Source: Trichobilharzia szidati | Taxonomy: Eukaryota; Platyhelminthes; Trematoda; Strigeidida; Schistosomatidae | DNA: 64,000 bases | Direction of reading: 5' to 3' | Assembly: GCA_944472155.2 (NCBI GenBank) | Contig: OX235279.1 | Location: 47,093,564-47,157,563, forward strand | Part shown: positions 1-11,822 of the stretch, one piece after another | How positions within the stretch are numbered: the stretch's first letter is position 1 | How the letters are laid out: each line of letters starts with the position of its first letter | Position numbers and translations under genes: made by a program | Notes under the pieces: generated by a model | What the model was told of the DNA's origin: nothing | The model's database searches: none | The model's input: only the letters and a program-made list of their open reading frames with translations

Positions 1-1754
1 GTTCTTAAGCAAACGTTTACATTTCAGGTGAAAAATGCATCTTTACCATTTTCAAATTATCTCTCAATGTCCAGGTTATGGCCTTGTAACGGGACTATTT
101 CATCATATAAAGTCTGTCATGTAAGAAAGTCAGTTGCCATGAGGTATGATAGAGAACTGGAGGTCTTCATAGGGATATCGCTATTAAATTTTAATGGAAA
201 TGAAGAAGGCACATATTCTTGACTAACACCATTTCATTGGTAACTGAACCTTAAATGTATTCCAATAATATGTTGTGGTGACATGGAGCGATACATATTT
301 TTGCGTGTACTCGTTGTGGTTATCCAATAGGCATTTCTAAGAGTCCTCTGAGAAATCATTATGGGTAGTAATGGTAATTTTTGCACGTAGCTGAAGCAGC
401 TACCTTTGTTCTTCAAGTAGAACAATTTGGCAGTGTGGTCAATTCTGCATGTTTGACTTTTCGTAATGAAGCAGTTTTTATGGGACTGATCCTAGCTAAA
501 ACCACGTGAAGATAGAGACTTCCAAAAGGTACTGGCATGTGTCACGATCTTTCCTAATGATAAGGAAGTGGGGTTCTACCATGTAGGATCTAGTCAAGCA
601 AATGCGCTGTTTGGCTTGACATGCATACAGTAACAGGAGCTAGCTGCTAAACCTCCGGATGATTACTATCGTTAGACAATGTACAGTAAATGATTGAATT
701 TGGACTGTCTGTCTAGTTCACCTATAAATTATGGACATTTAAAGCTCTGGTGTATAGTTTTAGTGACCAGGTACGTTTTTCTGACTGAGGTACGTAGCTT
801 GGTTATTTCACAGATTTAGGACACGATTTAGGTGCTGAGAGACGCGCTACACAAAAATAATGAAACAATAAGTAGAAAAGAGAAGCTATTCGGGGAAAAA
901 CATCATAGAAAAAGATGACCACACTCATCATGGGTACTTGAAGGAGCGTTCATTACTTGCTTTCAAAATGAGGGAAAACGAATAATACTCGCGATTAATT
1001 TGGATTCTGAGTCACAACTGATAACACCTCGAGGCATTGAGTTGGATGATGTCTCCTACGCCAACCAGGCAGTTGTAATCCATCGACAGTCATTAACCCA
1101 ACACAAATATCCTATACACTACGTCATGTGCTGACTACCTCTTCAATTCTTCTATTCTATCCCAGGGCTAGAAAATAGCGAACGGTATGGGTGCCACTAG
1201 GAACAGCATTAGTAGTGCATACCCAAGTAAGCGGACAAGACACCACTTATCCAAAGACTATCCCCGACACATCCAAGCACATTCTGTTAGACTTCAGTGA
1301 TGCCAATGAATACCAGCAATTCTAAGGAAACAGTAATTATCAAACACCCAGAGTCACAAAGCATTCCCCGCTCTGCAAGGCCAGCTTTCTGCGGCGTACA
1401 GCAATGGTGCACACACCCGGGCGTTATCAATCTTTTATAGAATAATTTTATTGGATATGACACCATTACTTCTGAATTTTTACGAATTGTACATGCGGTT
1501 CCAAATGCCATCTCCTTAAATGGCAACCTCTCATTGTCATGTGGTTGATTGCTCCAACAGTATATCTTTATCTACTGTGAATTTTCTTGAACTTCCTAAA
1601 GAATTTTATGGTGTAGTTATTTAGCACAGAGGCATCACTCTAATCCATTTGTTCGTCAGGCTATCTGAAGTGGAATTAAAATATTTGCTCCGTTGGTCAG
1701 GCATTCAAGTATGCATCCCTTTACCGATAAGGGATGAGCCTGCTGTGTTTTTAA
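1..1754. other. No recognisable feature
   Basis: Only short stop-rich frames are present, none with a recognisable domain. No SINE head, LTR or microsatellite was seen. Confidence 0.5.
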
Positions 1755-2775
1755 CGTAGAACCTTGTACAAAAGTGCAGCGGTTCACTCTACAATACTCC
1801 AGATAGTACACATAAGTGTAGATAAATAATTGAAGAAACTATAATGAACGGAGAGCTACGAGAGGAAGAATAACTGCTCGAAGAATAATGAGAGTTTGGT
1901 AAATCTCACAGATTACAGAGAGTAAATGCATCTGCTCCAGGAAAAATGATTTTGAGCCATATCACCAAGTCTCCTGATTTGGGTAGCCAGTAGCTCTAGA
2001 ACCACAGCCAAGCAGTCTACACCACGCTGAGCGGCGCAAAGAAATAGTGAAATACTTATTGGATTGACGACACGTTTTGATTTGGCCACCACTAGCTCTC
2101 TTCCATCCTAATCCTATGTTAGATAACACTGCTCGACGAGGAAGGTGATGCATAACACTTGTCATGATCATATCAATCGATTTCCCCTTCATCCCTAACG
2201 CTCTACGTATATCCTCAATGTTGCTCACAAAACACCTGTAGTCAAATTCCATTCCACAATGGAATTATACTCTACCACAGTGCACAAGTTCTACTCATAT
2301 ATCAATCTGTAGTCAAAGACACCTAGGATTTTCATTTCTTCCAGATACAAGTGCCACGTCTCACAACCATGAAGTAGCACAGGGTGCAGCACATCTTTTC
2401 ACCGATCGCAGGATATCTTTTCTATGTTAGAGATGAGGTATGTTGGCAAATACCACAAGGAACTTTTCAATCCATTCTGGGATTTTGTCAGAAATCAGTC
2501 CATCAGAGCTGATGCAACTTCTCAAATAAGTGAAGTCGTGGACACGACCCACCATTTCAATCCCTATCTTCAAACTGGGAGTCAATGCACGTCAGCTCAA
2601 AAGAATCATTTTACATAAGACAGGGCCAAACATACCCACATTTCTGCTCAACGTGTGTAGAAGACTACACATTCTGTCATAATCTTCACCTAAAAGGAGT
2701 CTGCATAGTCTAGATCGACGAGGGCGTTCCATAGTAACAGCTCAGTCTCCAAGTCGGTACTATCGATTAGTAAAT
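1755..2775 (-). mobile_element. Decayed RTE-type LINE fragment (Perere-3/SR3-like), RT C-terminus and tail
   Basis: Read on the minus strand, the 5' part holds a remnant of the reverse-transcriptase catalytic box (DLDYAD, near 2710-2730). It is followed by remnants of the thumb region (VHDFTYLRSCIS, then VLLHGCETW) and a C-terminal segment around 1962-2252 that includes HLPRRAV and GLGWKRASGGQIKT. The order and wording match the second copy at 28880-29925, which is cleaner. The reading frame is broken by several stops and shifts, and there is no endonuclease domain, so this is a 5'-truncated, dead insertion. Subfamily assignment to Perere-3/SR3 is from memory of schistosome RTE proteins; RTE clade membership is much firmer. 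Confidence 0.75.
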
Positions 2776-3310
2776 TTACGTTGAGATTAAATTGAAATGG
2801 AGAAATTAGATATCCCTGATGTACACTACTGGTTGTCATCATTTCAGCTGAGAGCTTCATAATCCTTTACACGTTTGTGTGAGTCTGAGAAGAGTTCCTT
2901 GATTAGTCGATATGCTTTCTCTGTGCTTCCTTTATGGCCAAACATAGGCACAATATGTCTACATGAACGGAGTCAGATATCGCCTCAGGTGGAGAAGTAA
3001 GAGAAGTGTCGGACAGCAGTAGGTATGTCCGTGCCTGATTTCGACTAATTGGAGAGATGTTAGAAATAAATCCTCATATACGACTACAACCTACCTTTTG
3101 TCCAAAGACTTTTTTTCATCCGAGCCACGCTTAATCTACGTGTGATTATGGGGCCGACAATTTCAGATTCTCTTTTAGTCAAGTTGATCACCTCAGAGTA
3201 ATATTAAAAGACTGGTGTCCATTCTTATATACTGGGATAATAAATTGCATACCCTGGTCCAACACGATTAACTCACATCTCCACACACTAATTAATATCT
3301 TACTAAGGTA
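2776..3310. other. No recognisable feature
   Basis: No coding potential or repeat head is seen between the RTE fragment and repeat A. Confidence 0.45.
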
Positions 3311-3560
3311 ACTAACATACATACATCTTTAGAATTTCCCTATCAGGAACTAGTCATTCGCCTCACTTTAGATTAGAGATAGCTTCCACAAACTCAGTTA
3401 CAGTCGTAGGATTTGCGTCTACGTCCAACTACGGGTAGGTGTTTGATGTTGGGTAAAATCAGCGTGGAAGAGATGACGCACAACCTGAAAACCTACTAGA
3501 TTATGATGCCTTCATCTGTTCATCGTATATCTTCACAGTCTAACATGACTGATTCTCATT
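3311..3560 (+). repeat. Dispersed repeat A, copy 1
   Basis: About 250 bp that recurs at 5513-5680 on the same strand (3' two thirds only) and at 15364-15600 on the opposite strand. Shared landmarks are a CGTCCAACTACGGGTAGG block near 3421 and an ATGATGCCTTCATCTGTTC block near 3500. It sits just upstream of inverted-repeat arm B, and the order A then B is kept in the opposite-strand pair. Its nature is unknown; no coding capacity is visible. Confidence 0.7.
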
Positions 3561-3764
3561 TTCCACATCATATGACAACCTTGCGTAGTTAACTAGCTCG
3601 CAAATTTCCTAGGTGGTCCCGAACCCTGCGAAATGGAGATATTTTGGCGTGTCCCTAGCCACCCTACATCAAAAAAGCTGACGAACTTCTACAGAAAATT
3701 CGAGCACAAGAAATATATTAAAACTACAAATATTCAAATGATAACCTTATTTTTTGAAGCAATC

Positions 3765-5403
3765 GTGCAAGAATATAAGGCTGCGTGATGATCCAGAAAG
3801 CTTTCTTTCCTCATAGGATCTTGTGGGTGGTTATCAAACTCCGGCTGCACATATCTTCGAATTTGATACCTTCTTGAAGCACCTGAAACAAAAAGAGCTT
3901 TTCTCCATAACACAGTAAGTATATTTGATATAATAGAGTGATTCCGTTTTGTTTATTCACATTTTCGAGCACAATTTATAGCTAATTATAACCTAATCGA
4001 TGATAAGAAGACTAGGTACGGTCTCCTGAAGTTGTTGCAACAGCACTTTGAGCTTGGACAGAATCAGGTTTACAACATACTCACAGTTGTTAGAACACTG
4101 CTACTTGTATTCCACGGTATCAACAGTTGTATTTCTTGTTGTCTGCATTGCCTTACTATTCGTTGCCTATAGCATACATCCTGAAATCTTTTCACAGACA
4201 GACATCAGGTGGAGTGGGTGGAGTGTTATAACCACCTGTCAACTGTATTACCGAACACTGACGTTATGGATAGTTCTCCATTCTCACCGTTCTGTACCTC
4301 GAGTTTGTCAGCGATGATATTCTCAAGTATGTACATGTTGGAGGAGTAGATCTTCTACTTAAAGTGGCATAAATGGAACTTGAGTATACGGATCATTTTG
4401 CCTAGGTGTACGATATCTTACAGGCTACCTGAATCACAAACTTGGTCAGCTGAGGATACCGTCTGTAAATATGGCATACGCCTTGCTGCATCCAAGTGCA
4501 GAGTACTGTTGCAAGATTGTCAGTAACTCGTATCTAGTCTTCCCACCAAACATTACGTTGTGACTTTTGGCAACAGATTGTGCTCGCAGTATCATCAGTA
4601 CATAAACAATACCGTATGAGTGCGCCATATCAAAAGAAATTTATTCCTCTGTGGATTTATACTCCACCACTGTTCTCAATTTCTGTCCTTACAAAAAAGC
4701 AGCAGAGTCAATGGGATAATTGCTTGTGTCTGGTCACATGGCCTGTGTGAAATGCTTTCTGAGCTGTGTCATTTCGAAGATCCTGTCACGGAAAGTCACG
4801 TCAGGATGTACAGCTTTTGAGGTCGACTTTCTATACAACTCCTCTCCGGAGCTGAGAGAAACTAAAGCTAGTTCGTCAGCCATTCCCTGTTACATTCCTA
4901 CTCGCCATCATTACGACTTTGTCATCAGAAACCTTTCTCCAACCTAGTGTGGACTGTGTATACTATGAATGAAGTGAAGACTAAGAGTTTTCCTTATCAC
5001 CACTTATTCGAGGGCTAAATTTACTGCCATCTGCAGCACTACTTGCACATTTCCTCAATCGACAGTGGACATGAATTCGGCAGATGTAATTTCCAATTAT
5101 ATTTACAAATTCACATGTACGCTCGAGATAATCTGCATTAGAAGGGCACAAACATGGGCATCAACTCCTTTCTTCAAAGATATTCGAGAACGCCTGAGAC
5201 TCAAAGGTCTACGGAAACTTCACAGAGCGATTCTCCGTCATCCAGACGAATCGGGACACACAAAGGATATATTGACTGTATTTGTGGTCAACAACAGGCA
5301 ACGAAATTCAACTTTACTCCGTTTTGTTGAATCTGTTACTGTCAAAAGACTTGAACCCAGCTTACACATACGAGAAAGAAGTGTAGTCAATCTTTCTTTA
5401 CCC
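3765..5403 (+). repeat. Left arm of a large inverted repeat (repeat B)
   Basis: This stretch matches the reverse complement of 11823-13475 almost end to end. In the 345-bp piece compared base by base (5065-5400 against 11830-12167) identity is about 95%. The arms are separated by about 6.4 kb that holds the two SR2-like RTEs. A 153-codon open frame (5065-5526) lies at the inner end, but most base differences between the two copies change amino acids, so it does not look selected as protein. The frame also runs on into an RTE tail. The family is unknown. Confidence 0.8.
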
Positions 5404-5512
5404 TTATATTTTCACTGTTCCCTTGAGTTCCAAGGGGTACAGAGGCCTTTAGCGGCACATCTCCACATCTTCCTGTCCTCTGAAACCCTCTTCAGAGAGC
5501 CTCCGAAAACTG
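5404..5512 (-). mobile_element. SR2-like RTE 3' terminal fragment
   Basis: The minus strand reads as the last part of an SR2-like RTE: a GTGGAGATGTG block, GCCTCTGTACCCC, then TGGAACTCAAGGGAAC. The same terminus occurs at 11760-11822 at the inner edge of the other repeat arm. The piece is joined to repeat B in both arms, so the junction was present before the duplication or is part of the repeated unit. Confidence 0.65.
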
Positions 5513-5680
5513 AATTACAGTCGTAAGATTTGTGTCTACGTCCAACTACGGGTAGGTGTTTGATGTTGGGTAAAATCAGCGTCGATGAGATGACGTAGAA
5601 CCTGAAAACCTACTTGAGTATGATGCCTTCATCTGTTCACCGTATATCTTTACAGCCTAACATGAATTATATTGCGTTTT
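5513..5680 (+). repeat. Dispersed repeat A, copy 2 (partial)
   Basis: It matches about 3400-3545 closely, including the ACTACGGGTAGGTGTTTGATG block, and lacks the first part of copy 1. It abuts the RTE tail at the inner end of arm B. Confidence 0.7.
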
Positions 5681-5689
5681 CCAGATGAT

Positions 5690-6129
5690 ATGACAAATTT
5701 GCATTACAAAATATACACATTTTTTTGAGGTTTCTCTTTATTTGCAGGCAGACCAAAGTACTCAAGGGATTATTCAGAATATGAACATACATTTTGATTC
5801 CATCGAGCAAAAACTAACTATGAAGTCCATAGCTTTGTGAACCAAGAATAAGTTCAATTCGTTTGCATCAACATTACAATCAATACGAAAAATTGATCCT
5901 TATTTATTGATTGAAAAAATTGGTAAAATACTCGAGAAGGTTTGGTGAATAGGTGGAAACAATAGCCAAGTAAATACAGGAAGAAGATTATATGGTAGTG
6001 TACAAGTGCACAAACCTTTAGGAGTGATTTACAGTTACTGAAGTAGGGTTAATTTCAGTGGGTCAAAACCAGTAGAAAATAGAAAACATGATAATGTTAT
6101 AGGTTGAGTAATTTTTACCAGGTCAAAGT
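5690..6129. other. No recognisable feature
   Basis: AT-rich sequence with no domain, SINE head or LTR seen. Confidence 0.45.
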
Positions 6130-6380
6130 GAGCAGAAATAAGCATTGTGACTTGAAGTGTTACTACAATATACGAGGCTGGGAATGCTGCCCAACTTGAC
6201 AAAGAAATGAGAAGATATGGCATAGAAGTGCTAGGAATCTGTGACAGCAGGTGTAATAGGTACGGACTCTCCAAATTGTAGACTGGGGAATCGGAAATCC
6301 ACTGCGGTCACCCAGGAGACAACCAGGAACACACTGAGCGAGTAGCTGTCATAATATCACCAACAGTAAGCAAATCTCTA

Positions 6381-6929
6381 ATGCAATGGGAAGCAATCTC
6401 ATCCAGGATGATGACAGCAATATTCAACTCGATAGAAAGGAGAGTTACAAACATCCAATGCTTTGCGCTTACAAACAACTCAGAACAAGGTGAGAAGGAA
6501 GATTTCTATCGACAACTGCAAGCAATGATGGATAACATCCCAAATGGTTGCATCGAAATACTAATGGGCGATATGAGTGCCGAACTGGGAGCAGACAATA
6601 GAGGAAGAGAACTCATCACGGGTCGAGACGCTCTCGGTGAAATTAATGGCAACGGAGAACTCTTCGGAGACTCCTGCGTCTTCAATGATTTGGTGATTAG
6701 AGGCAGCATGTACAAGCACAAGGATATACACAGGCAACAGGGAATTCGCCTGACAGACACACCAGAAACCAGATACACTTCATCTCAATGCTACTCAAGG
6801 AAGCGGGGATGCAGCCTTCTGGACACAATGTTGAGAATTGGAACAGATGTGGTCTCAGACTATCCTCCAGTTCAAGGAACCTTCAAGATCGAGCTGAAAG
6901 CCTTCATAGCACCTGGAGACAGGCTATAA
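6381..6929 (+). pseudogene. RTE endonuclease domain fragment (182 codons)
   Basis: Central to C-terminal part of an AP-endonuclease-like domain, the enzyme that nicks target DNA for RTE insertion. GDMSAELG corresponds to the GDMNAKLG motif and the following NGELFGDSC and NDLVIRGS match the nested copy position by position. The WISPDG block is frame-shifted, and the SDHYLV block reads SDYPPV, so the catalytic histidine of the SDH motif is lost. The N-terminal part (about 6165-6380) lies in other frames. Confidence 0.75.
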
Positions 6930-7459
6930 TTCAAGCTCGTCTCTCAGAATCTGGAATGTGAACCTACACAGGATACCTTGACTGCAGCCATCAGAGCACA
7001 GTCGGAGACATTGAGCAGCACCAGTGAGGAAACCTGTGTGGCAGAACAATGCAACTCTCTGAGAATGATGTTCAGGGAAACGTGTTTAGCCATTCAAGGA
7101 AGAAAGAAGAGCGAAGACAAAGAATGGATTTTTACGGAGACCTGGAAGCTAACAGAAGAAAGGAGAGGATGATGGTGAAACAGAAGGTGGACCGAAGCAA
7201 AGATGGATAACAGAAGGAGGAGCTGAGTCCAGTGTACATCGCACTGAATGAAGAGGTTGAAGCAAAAAGTAGTAGGAAGGACAAAATGTGATTCTACGGC
7301 ATATTGGTAACTGAATCAGAACAGGCTGTCTTCAGATAATGGAAACCCCAGAGCATTGTATAAGATAAGCAGGTCTCAATCCGAGAACAATCTGGCTCAG
7401 GAAAAGCAAATCATGTGCTGATCAAATTGCAACTCTACGCATCATAATCAAACAGCGGG

Positions 7460-8060
7460 CTCAAAGAATGGCAGTCAAACCTCCACCTCAGTTTCATTGA
7501 CTTCGGAAAGACCTTCGACAGCCATGACTAAGAAGTAATTTGGAAACTGCTTCAACATTACGGTGTGCAGTGCACAAGTCTTTATCAACCTCATTCAATA
7601 GCTGGCTATATGACGATGCCACGTGTCAAGTGATCCACAACGGAAAACTCAACGAAGCTTTTGAAGTGAATACAAGAGTAAGACAAGGCTCCCGATTATC
7701 ATCAGTGATATTCCTAATTGTGGTGGAATGGATCACTCGTCAGACTGTGGGGAGCGAGAAGACAGGAATACATCGGCTTAATAAGAGGACTCTAGAAGAT
7801 CTTGATTTCACAGGTGATTTATGTCTGTTGTCATACAAATTCAAATACTCGAAAGCGAAAACCAACAGACTGGCAGAAAAGGCAGGGCTTCAGGTGAACA
7901 AAGAGAAGATGGAGGTGATGAAGATAACCAAATAACCACCACAGTAACCAGCAACAATCTCTATCAATGGGAGGAATTTGATACAGGTCACTCCCTTCAA
8001 TTATCTAGGCAGCATTATTTCAACTACACGCTAGTGATGTGGGTGAGGACGTGAAACCGG
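7460..8060 (+). pseudogene. RTE reverse-transcriptase fragment
   Basis: The frame at 7540-7935 carries ATCQVIHNGKLNEAFEVNT, RVRQGSRLSSVIF (the GVRQGCLLSP motif) and LEDLDFTGDLCLLS. The catalytic box is FTGD where family members have FADD, so one metal-binding aspartate is lost. Upstream, around 7480-7530, a degraded form of the FEKAFDSVD motif is present. The downstream 7821-8054 frame is the same region shifted by one. This is a dead relic. Confidence 0.75.
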
Positions 8061-8263
8061 AATCGGATATGCAAGGTACACCTTCATAACTCTGAAATCA
8101 GTTTTTATATCTTCTGAATCCAGCAAACACAAAGGACAAGAAACGGATCTTGAACACCAATGTTAGGTCAGTCCTTCTATATGGGTTCGAAACTCATCGC
8201 ACCTGTCACGGAAAGCATCTCCAACACGTTGTAGACTTTCAACAACAGCTGCCTTCGCTAGCA

Positions 8264-9602
8264 CCATATTATTATTATTGTTCCCTTGCGTTCCTAGTGG
8301 AACATAGGGCTTCAACTACACGCCTCCACTTGCTTCTGTCTTCGGCTGTACTTTTCACTTGCATCCATGTCGATCCATACTGTTTCAGTTCTTCTTCACA
8401 CGATCTCCTCCATGTCACCCTTGGACGTCCCACCCGCCGCTTCCCTTTTGGGTTCCACTCGAGGGCCTGACGCGCGATGTCACCGAGCGGCCTCCTCAGC
8501 GAGTATCCAATCCATCTCCACTTTCTCCTGCATACTTGTTGGGCGATTGGTTCTTGTTTTGTTTGTTCCTATAGTTTCTTGTTGGTGATTCTTTCCGGCC
8601 ATCTGATCTTCAGTATAAAACGAAGACATCTGTTGATAAAGGTTTGCAACAGGCTGTTGGAAATATTCTTTGTGACCCGCCAAGTTTCTGATCCATGCGT
8701 ATAGAAGAACTGACTGACTTGACGTTTGTATTGAAAATCCGAATAATTTTGTTGTTGATGCAGGCTGAGTGAAGAAGATTTGCAGATTGGTTTCAGGTTG
8801 ATGAATGTGTTTCTCGCCTTCCCGATTCTCGATTTGACATCCTCGTCCGTTCGTTCCTCCTGTAGTTGAGACAATGCTCCCTAGATAAGTGAAAGAAGTA
8901 ACTTCTTTCAAATCCCTCCCGTTGGTGGTGATTGGCGCTGGATGTTGCTGCTTCTGTTGTTGTTGTTGGTTGGTTATTTTCATAACCTCCGTCTTGTCTA
9001 TGTTCACCTGGAGTCCTGTCTTTGCTGCTTCTTCGACCAGTTTGTCGGTTTTCGCTTGTAAGTCTTCGATTTTGTGTGACATCAGACATAAGCCATCCGC
9101 GAAATCCAGGTCTTCTGGGTTCTTCACGTCGGTCCAGGATATCCCTGTCTTCTCATTTCCCACTGTCTGACGCATAATCCAGTCCACCACAATTGGGAAT
9201 ATCATTGATGATAATAAGCACTCTTGTCTGACTCCTGTGTTTACTCCAAATGCCTCGCTGAGTTTTCCATTGTGGATCACTTGACATGTGCCGTTGTCGT
9301 ACAGCTGTTGAATAAGGTTGATGAATATTTGGGGTACGCCGTAGTACTCGAGTAGTTTCCAAATAACTTTGCGGTCGACGCTGTCGAATGCTTTCTCAAA
9401 GTCTATGAAGGGAGTTGAGGTAGAGGTTTGATTGCCATTCCATGCTTTGTTCGATGATGATGCGTAGAGTTGCAATTTGGTCAGAACATGATTTGCCCTT
9501 CCTGAATCCAGCTTGTTCTGGTCGGATTTCTGCATCCAGTGCATCCTTTATTCTCTCCAGGATGATATGACTCAGAATTTTACTTGGCGTCGACAGGAGC
9601 AT
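8264..9602 (-). pseudogene. RTE reverse-transcriptase palm, thumb and C-terminus (frameshifted)
   Basis: Frame 9396-9602 carries RPEQAGFRKGKSCSDQ and then shifts near 9425 into the frame of 8480-9544, which carries FIDFEKAFDSVDRK, GVRQECLLSSM and LDFADGLCLM. The catalytic box is FADG where relatives have FADD, so the second aspartate is missing. Another shift near 8870 leads to the true C-terminal frame (TDEDVKSRIGKARN, SETWRVTK, FINRCLRFILKIRWPERI). The 3' end shares the GGAACATAGGGCTTCAA-type terminus (read on plus) with the SINE tails elsewhere in the window. Confidence 0.85.
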
Positions 9603-9608
9603 GATTCC

Positions 9609-10466
9609 TCACCAGTTCTTCCAGAGTCCTAAGTCGCCCTTCTCTTGTAGTTTCACAAGGTAACCTTTCTTCCAGTCAGTAGCCACCTTTCCCTCCTTCC
9701 AGACCTTTTGCAATGATGTCGTGAGCATATCTGCTTTCGTCTCTGGGTCCGCTTTCAGTGCTTCAGGGGGTATTCCATCTGGTCCAGCTGCTTTTCCAGC
9801 TTTCAGAAGCTTGATTGCATTCAGGACTTCAGTTTTCGTTGGAGGATTGGTGTCAACTTGCAGTTGTGTACGTGCTGTTGTTGGTATTACAGGACGGGTT
9901 GTAGGTGGTGGTCGGTTCAAGAGTCCTTTGAAGTGGTCCGCCCATTGTTTAATCTGTCTTTCTTCCTTGGTAAGAGGGTTCCATTGGCCGTCTTTTATAG
10001 GTTTCACTTGTGTTGATCTCTTCCCGGATAGAGACTTGGTCATCTGATATAATGTCCTCAGGTCCCTTTTGCCTGCTGCCTTCTCAGCTTCAGTAGCCAG
10101 GTTGTCGTAGAATTGTCTTTTGTCCTTCCTGGCACTCTTCTTCACTTCTTTTTCCAGTGTTGTGTAAGTTGAACTCAGCGTCTTCTTCTCTTGTCCGTCG
10201 TTGCATTGAATCATTTTCTCTTTCACCATTCTACTCTCCTCTACTAGCTTCCAAGTGTCCGTTGAGAGCCATTCTTTTTTTGTCTCTTCTTTCTTCCTAA
10301 AACCGTTGAACACGTTTCGTTGAAAATCACCTTCAGAGAGTTCCAATGGTCTTCCACGTATGATTCCTGAGTGATGCCAAGTAGTGTTTCCTGCTTTGTT
10401 CTGACAGTTGCAGTGAAAATGTCCTGTGTGATTGTGTCCTTCAGTTTTTGCGTGTTGAACTTGCAT
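9609..10466 (-). pseudogene. RTE linker and N-terminal reverse transcriptase
   Basis: It overlaps the endonuclease frame by about 220 bp because of a frameshift. The basic linker is followed by LLNRPPPTTRP and the RT motif LLKAGKAAGPDGIPPEALK, then WKKGYLVKL. It ends at an in-frame TGA just after the KNW segment, where the 14-kb relative also has a stop; the same frame continues directly into GIMLLSTPSKIL at 9602. It is part of one polyprotein in a functional element. Confidence 0.8.
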
Positions 10467-11323
10467 TGTGGCCTATCCCCAGCTGTCCTCGAGGCTTTTA
10501 GCTTCACCTTGAAAGTCCCTTGTACTAGATAGTGGTCTGAACCCACTTCTGCTCCTCTCCTCGACCTTGTGTCCAGCAGGCTCCGTCTCCACTTCCTTGA
10601 GATTGAAATGAAGTCTATCTGGATTTTGGTGTGTCCATCTGGTGAAATCCATGTCGCCTTGTGTATATCCCTGTGTTTGAACACACTGCCACCAATCACT
10701 AAATCATTGAAGGCGCAGAAGTCTGAGAAGAGTTCACCATTATCGTTTATTTCACCGAGGGCCTCACGAACCATGGTGAGTTCTCTTCCTGTATTGTCTC
10801 CTCCCAGCTTCGCATTCATATCACCCATCAGGATTCTGATATCGCCATTTGAGACGTTGTTCATTACTGCTTGTAGTTGTCTGTAGAAGGCCTCCTTCTT
10901 CTCTTTTTCTGAGACGTTTGTAGGCGCATAGCACTGAATGATTGTAACTTTCGTTCCTTTTGAGCTGAACCTGGCTGTCATTATCCTGGAGGAGATTGGT
11001 TCCCACTGCATGAGAGCTTTGGCTGCTGTTGGTGACATCATGATGGCTACTCCCTCGGTGTGCTCGTGATTGTCCTCTGGGTGACCGGAGTAGATTACTG
11101 TCTCTCCAGTTGATAGTTGGCTCCTTCCACATCCGTTCCATCTGCTCTCGCAGATTCCCAACACTTCTATTTTATATCTTCTCATTTCTGCGGCTACCTG
11201 GGCAGCCTTTCCAGCTTCGTGCATTGTACGAACATTCCACGTCCCCATCCTTATTTTTGACTTCATCGAAAGGAGACACATTGGCTGACTGGCTTCCCGA
11301 AGGCTTTCACCAGCTTGCGTCAT
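10244..11323 (-). pseudogene. RTE AP-like endonuclease domain, 359 codons
   Basis: The frame opens shortly after the 5' untranslated region. Motifs in order are KIRMGTWNVRTM (residues about 24-35), LGICESRWNG (about 55-64), IIQCYAPTN, ILMGDMNAKLG, DFCAFNDLVIGG, ATWISPDGHTK, QIDFISIS and VGSDHYLVQGTF. These cover the catalytic Asn, Glu, Asp-Asn and Ser-Asp-His positions of AP-endonuclease-like LINE nucleases, and all appear present. The frame ends by a frameshift near 10300, where the neighbouring frame takes over at a matching KKEW segment. On its own it is the best-preserved endonuclease in the window. Confidence 0.85.
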
Positions 11324-11499
11324 TTCACTTCCCCGATCTCATCGAAAAATAAGGTTATTGTTTATATTTTTAGTATATTTAGTGTATTTGTGCGTTGAAG
11401 TTTCTGTAGCGATTTAGTTAAGTTTTGGGGGTGGAGTTGCTAGCACCACGCCCCAACCCTCCCTTTTTATCTGGGCTTGGGACCGGCTAGAAGACTAGC

Positions 11500-11822
11500 A
11501 AGCTAGTAATCTAGGTGAGGGGATGAACAAACCAACAACCTACTGTCCAGAAACGTGCTGGAGAAAATGGAAGTGGTTTATGGACACGGCAAATAGTTAG
11601 TCGAATGACAATGAGTACCAGACAGATTTATATTGTAACCTGAATGGGAGACAATGAATGGAGGCTGAGCTCGAGAGTAGCATGGAGGAGATCTTGTCAG
11701 GAGGAGAATTGAGAATAAAGGCAATATTGGGGCCGTCTGTAGAGGATATCAGAGGACAGGAAGAAGTGGAGATGTGCCGCCAAAGGCCTCTGTACCCCTT
11801 GGAACTCAAGGGAACAGTGAAA
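11500..11822 (+). mobile_element. Old SR2-like RTE, 3' part after the nested insertion
   Basis: It continues the C-terminal RTE region interrupted at 8262. Remnants include a WRKWKW segment near 11565 and, near 11760, GTGGAGATGTG and GCCTCTGTACCCC before the terminal TGGAACTCAAGGGAAC. It ends where repeat B begins, in the same junction seen in mirror image near 5404. Confidence 0.7.

Larger units (their letters stand above)
6130..8262 (+). mobile_element. Old SR2-like RTE LINE, first part, split by a nested element
   Basis: An apurinic-endonuclease-like and reverse-transcriptase element running left to right. Endonuclease remnants begin near 6165 with a match to the LGICESRW region. They continue through IQCFALTNN (about 6450), ILMGDMSAELG (about 6560) and NDLVIRGS (about 6690). 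RT remnants lie at 7480-8060. The element stops at 8262 inside the C-terminal FQQQLPS segment, where a minus-strand RTE begins, and it resumes at about 11500. Many stops and shifts and a large internal loss between endonuclease and RT (about 7330-7440) show it is old. It is a LINE of the same family as the nested copy but clearly more diverged. Confidence 0.85.
8263..11499 (-). mobile_element. Nearly full-length SR2-like RTE LINE nested in an older RTE
   Basis: About 3.2 kb on the minus strand. From 5' to 3' it has a GC-richer 5' untranslated region (about 11324-11499), an endonuclease (10244-11323), a linker with the RT N-terminus (9609-10466), RT and C-terminal region (8300-9602) and a 3' end at 8264 with an ATT-type tandem tail. 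Both junctions lie inside the plus-strand RTE, which resumes at about 11500, so this insertion is younger. Its reading frame has at least two frameshifts and one in-frame stop, so it is not intact. Family RTE (SR2-like) is secure from gene order and motifs; the exact named subfamily is not checked. Confidence 0.9.

Noticed and set aside
5065..5526. A 153-codon frame conserved in both arms of the inverted repeat
   Set aside because: Most differences between the copies change the amino acid, with few silent changes, and the frame runs into an RTE tail on its antisense side. It does not behave like a selected gene.
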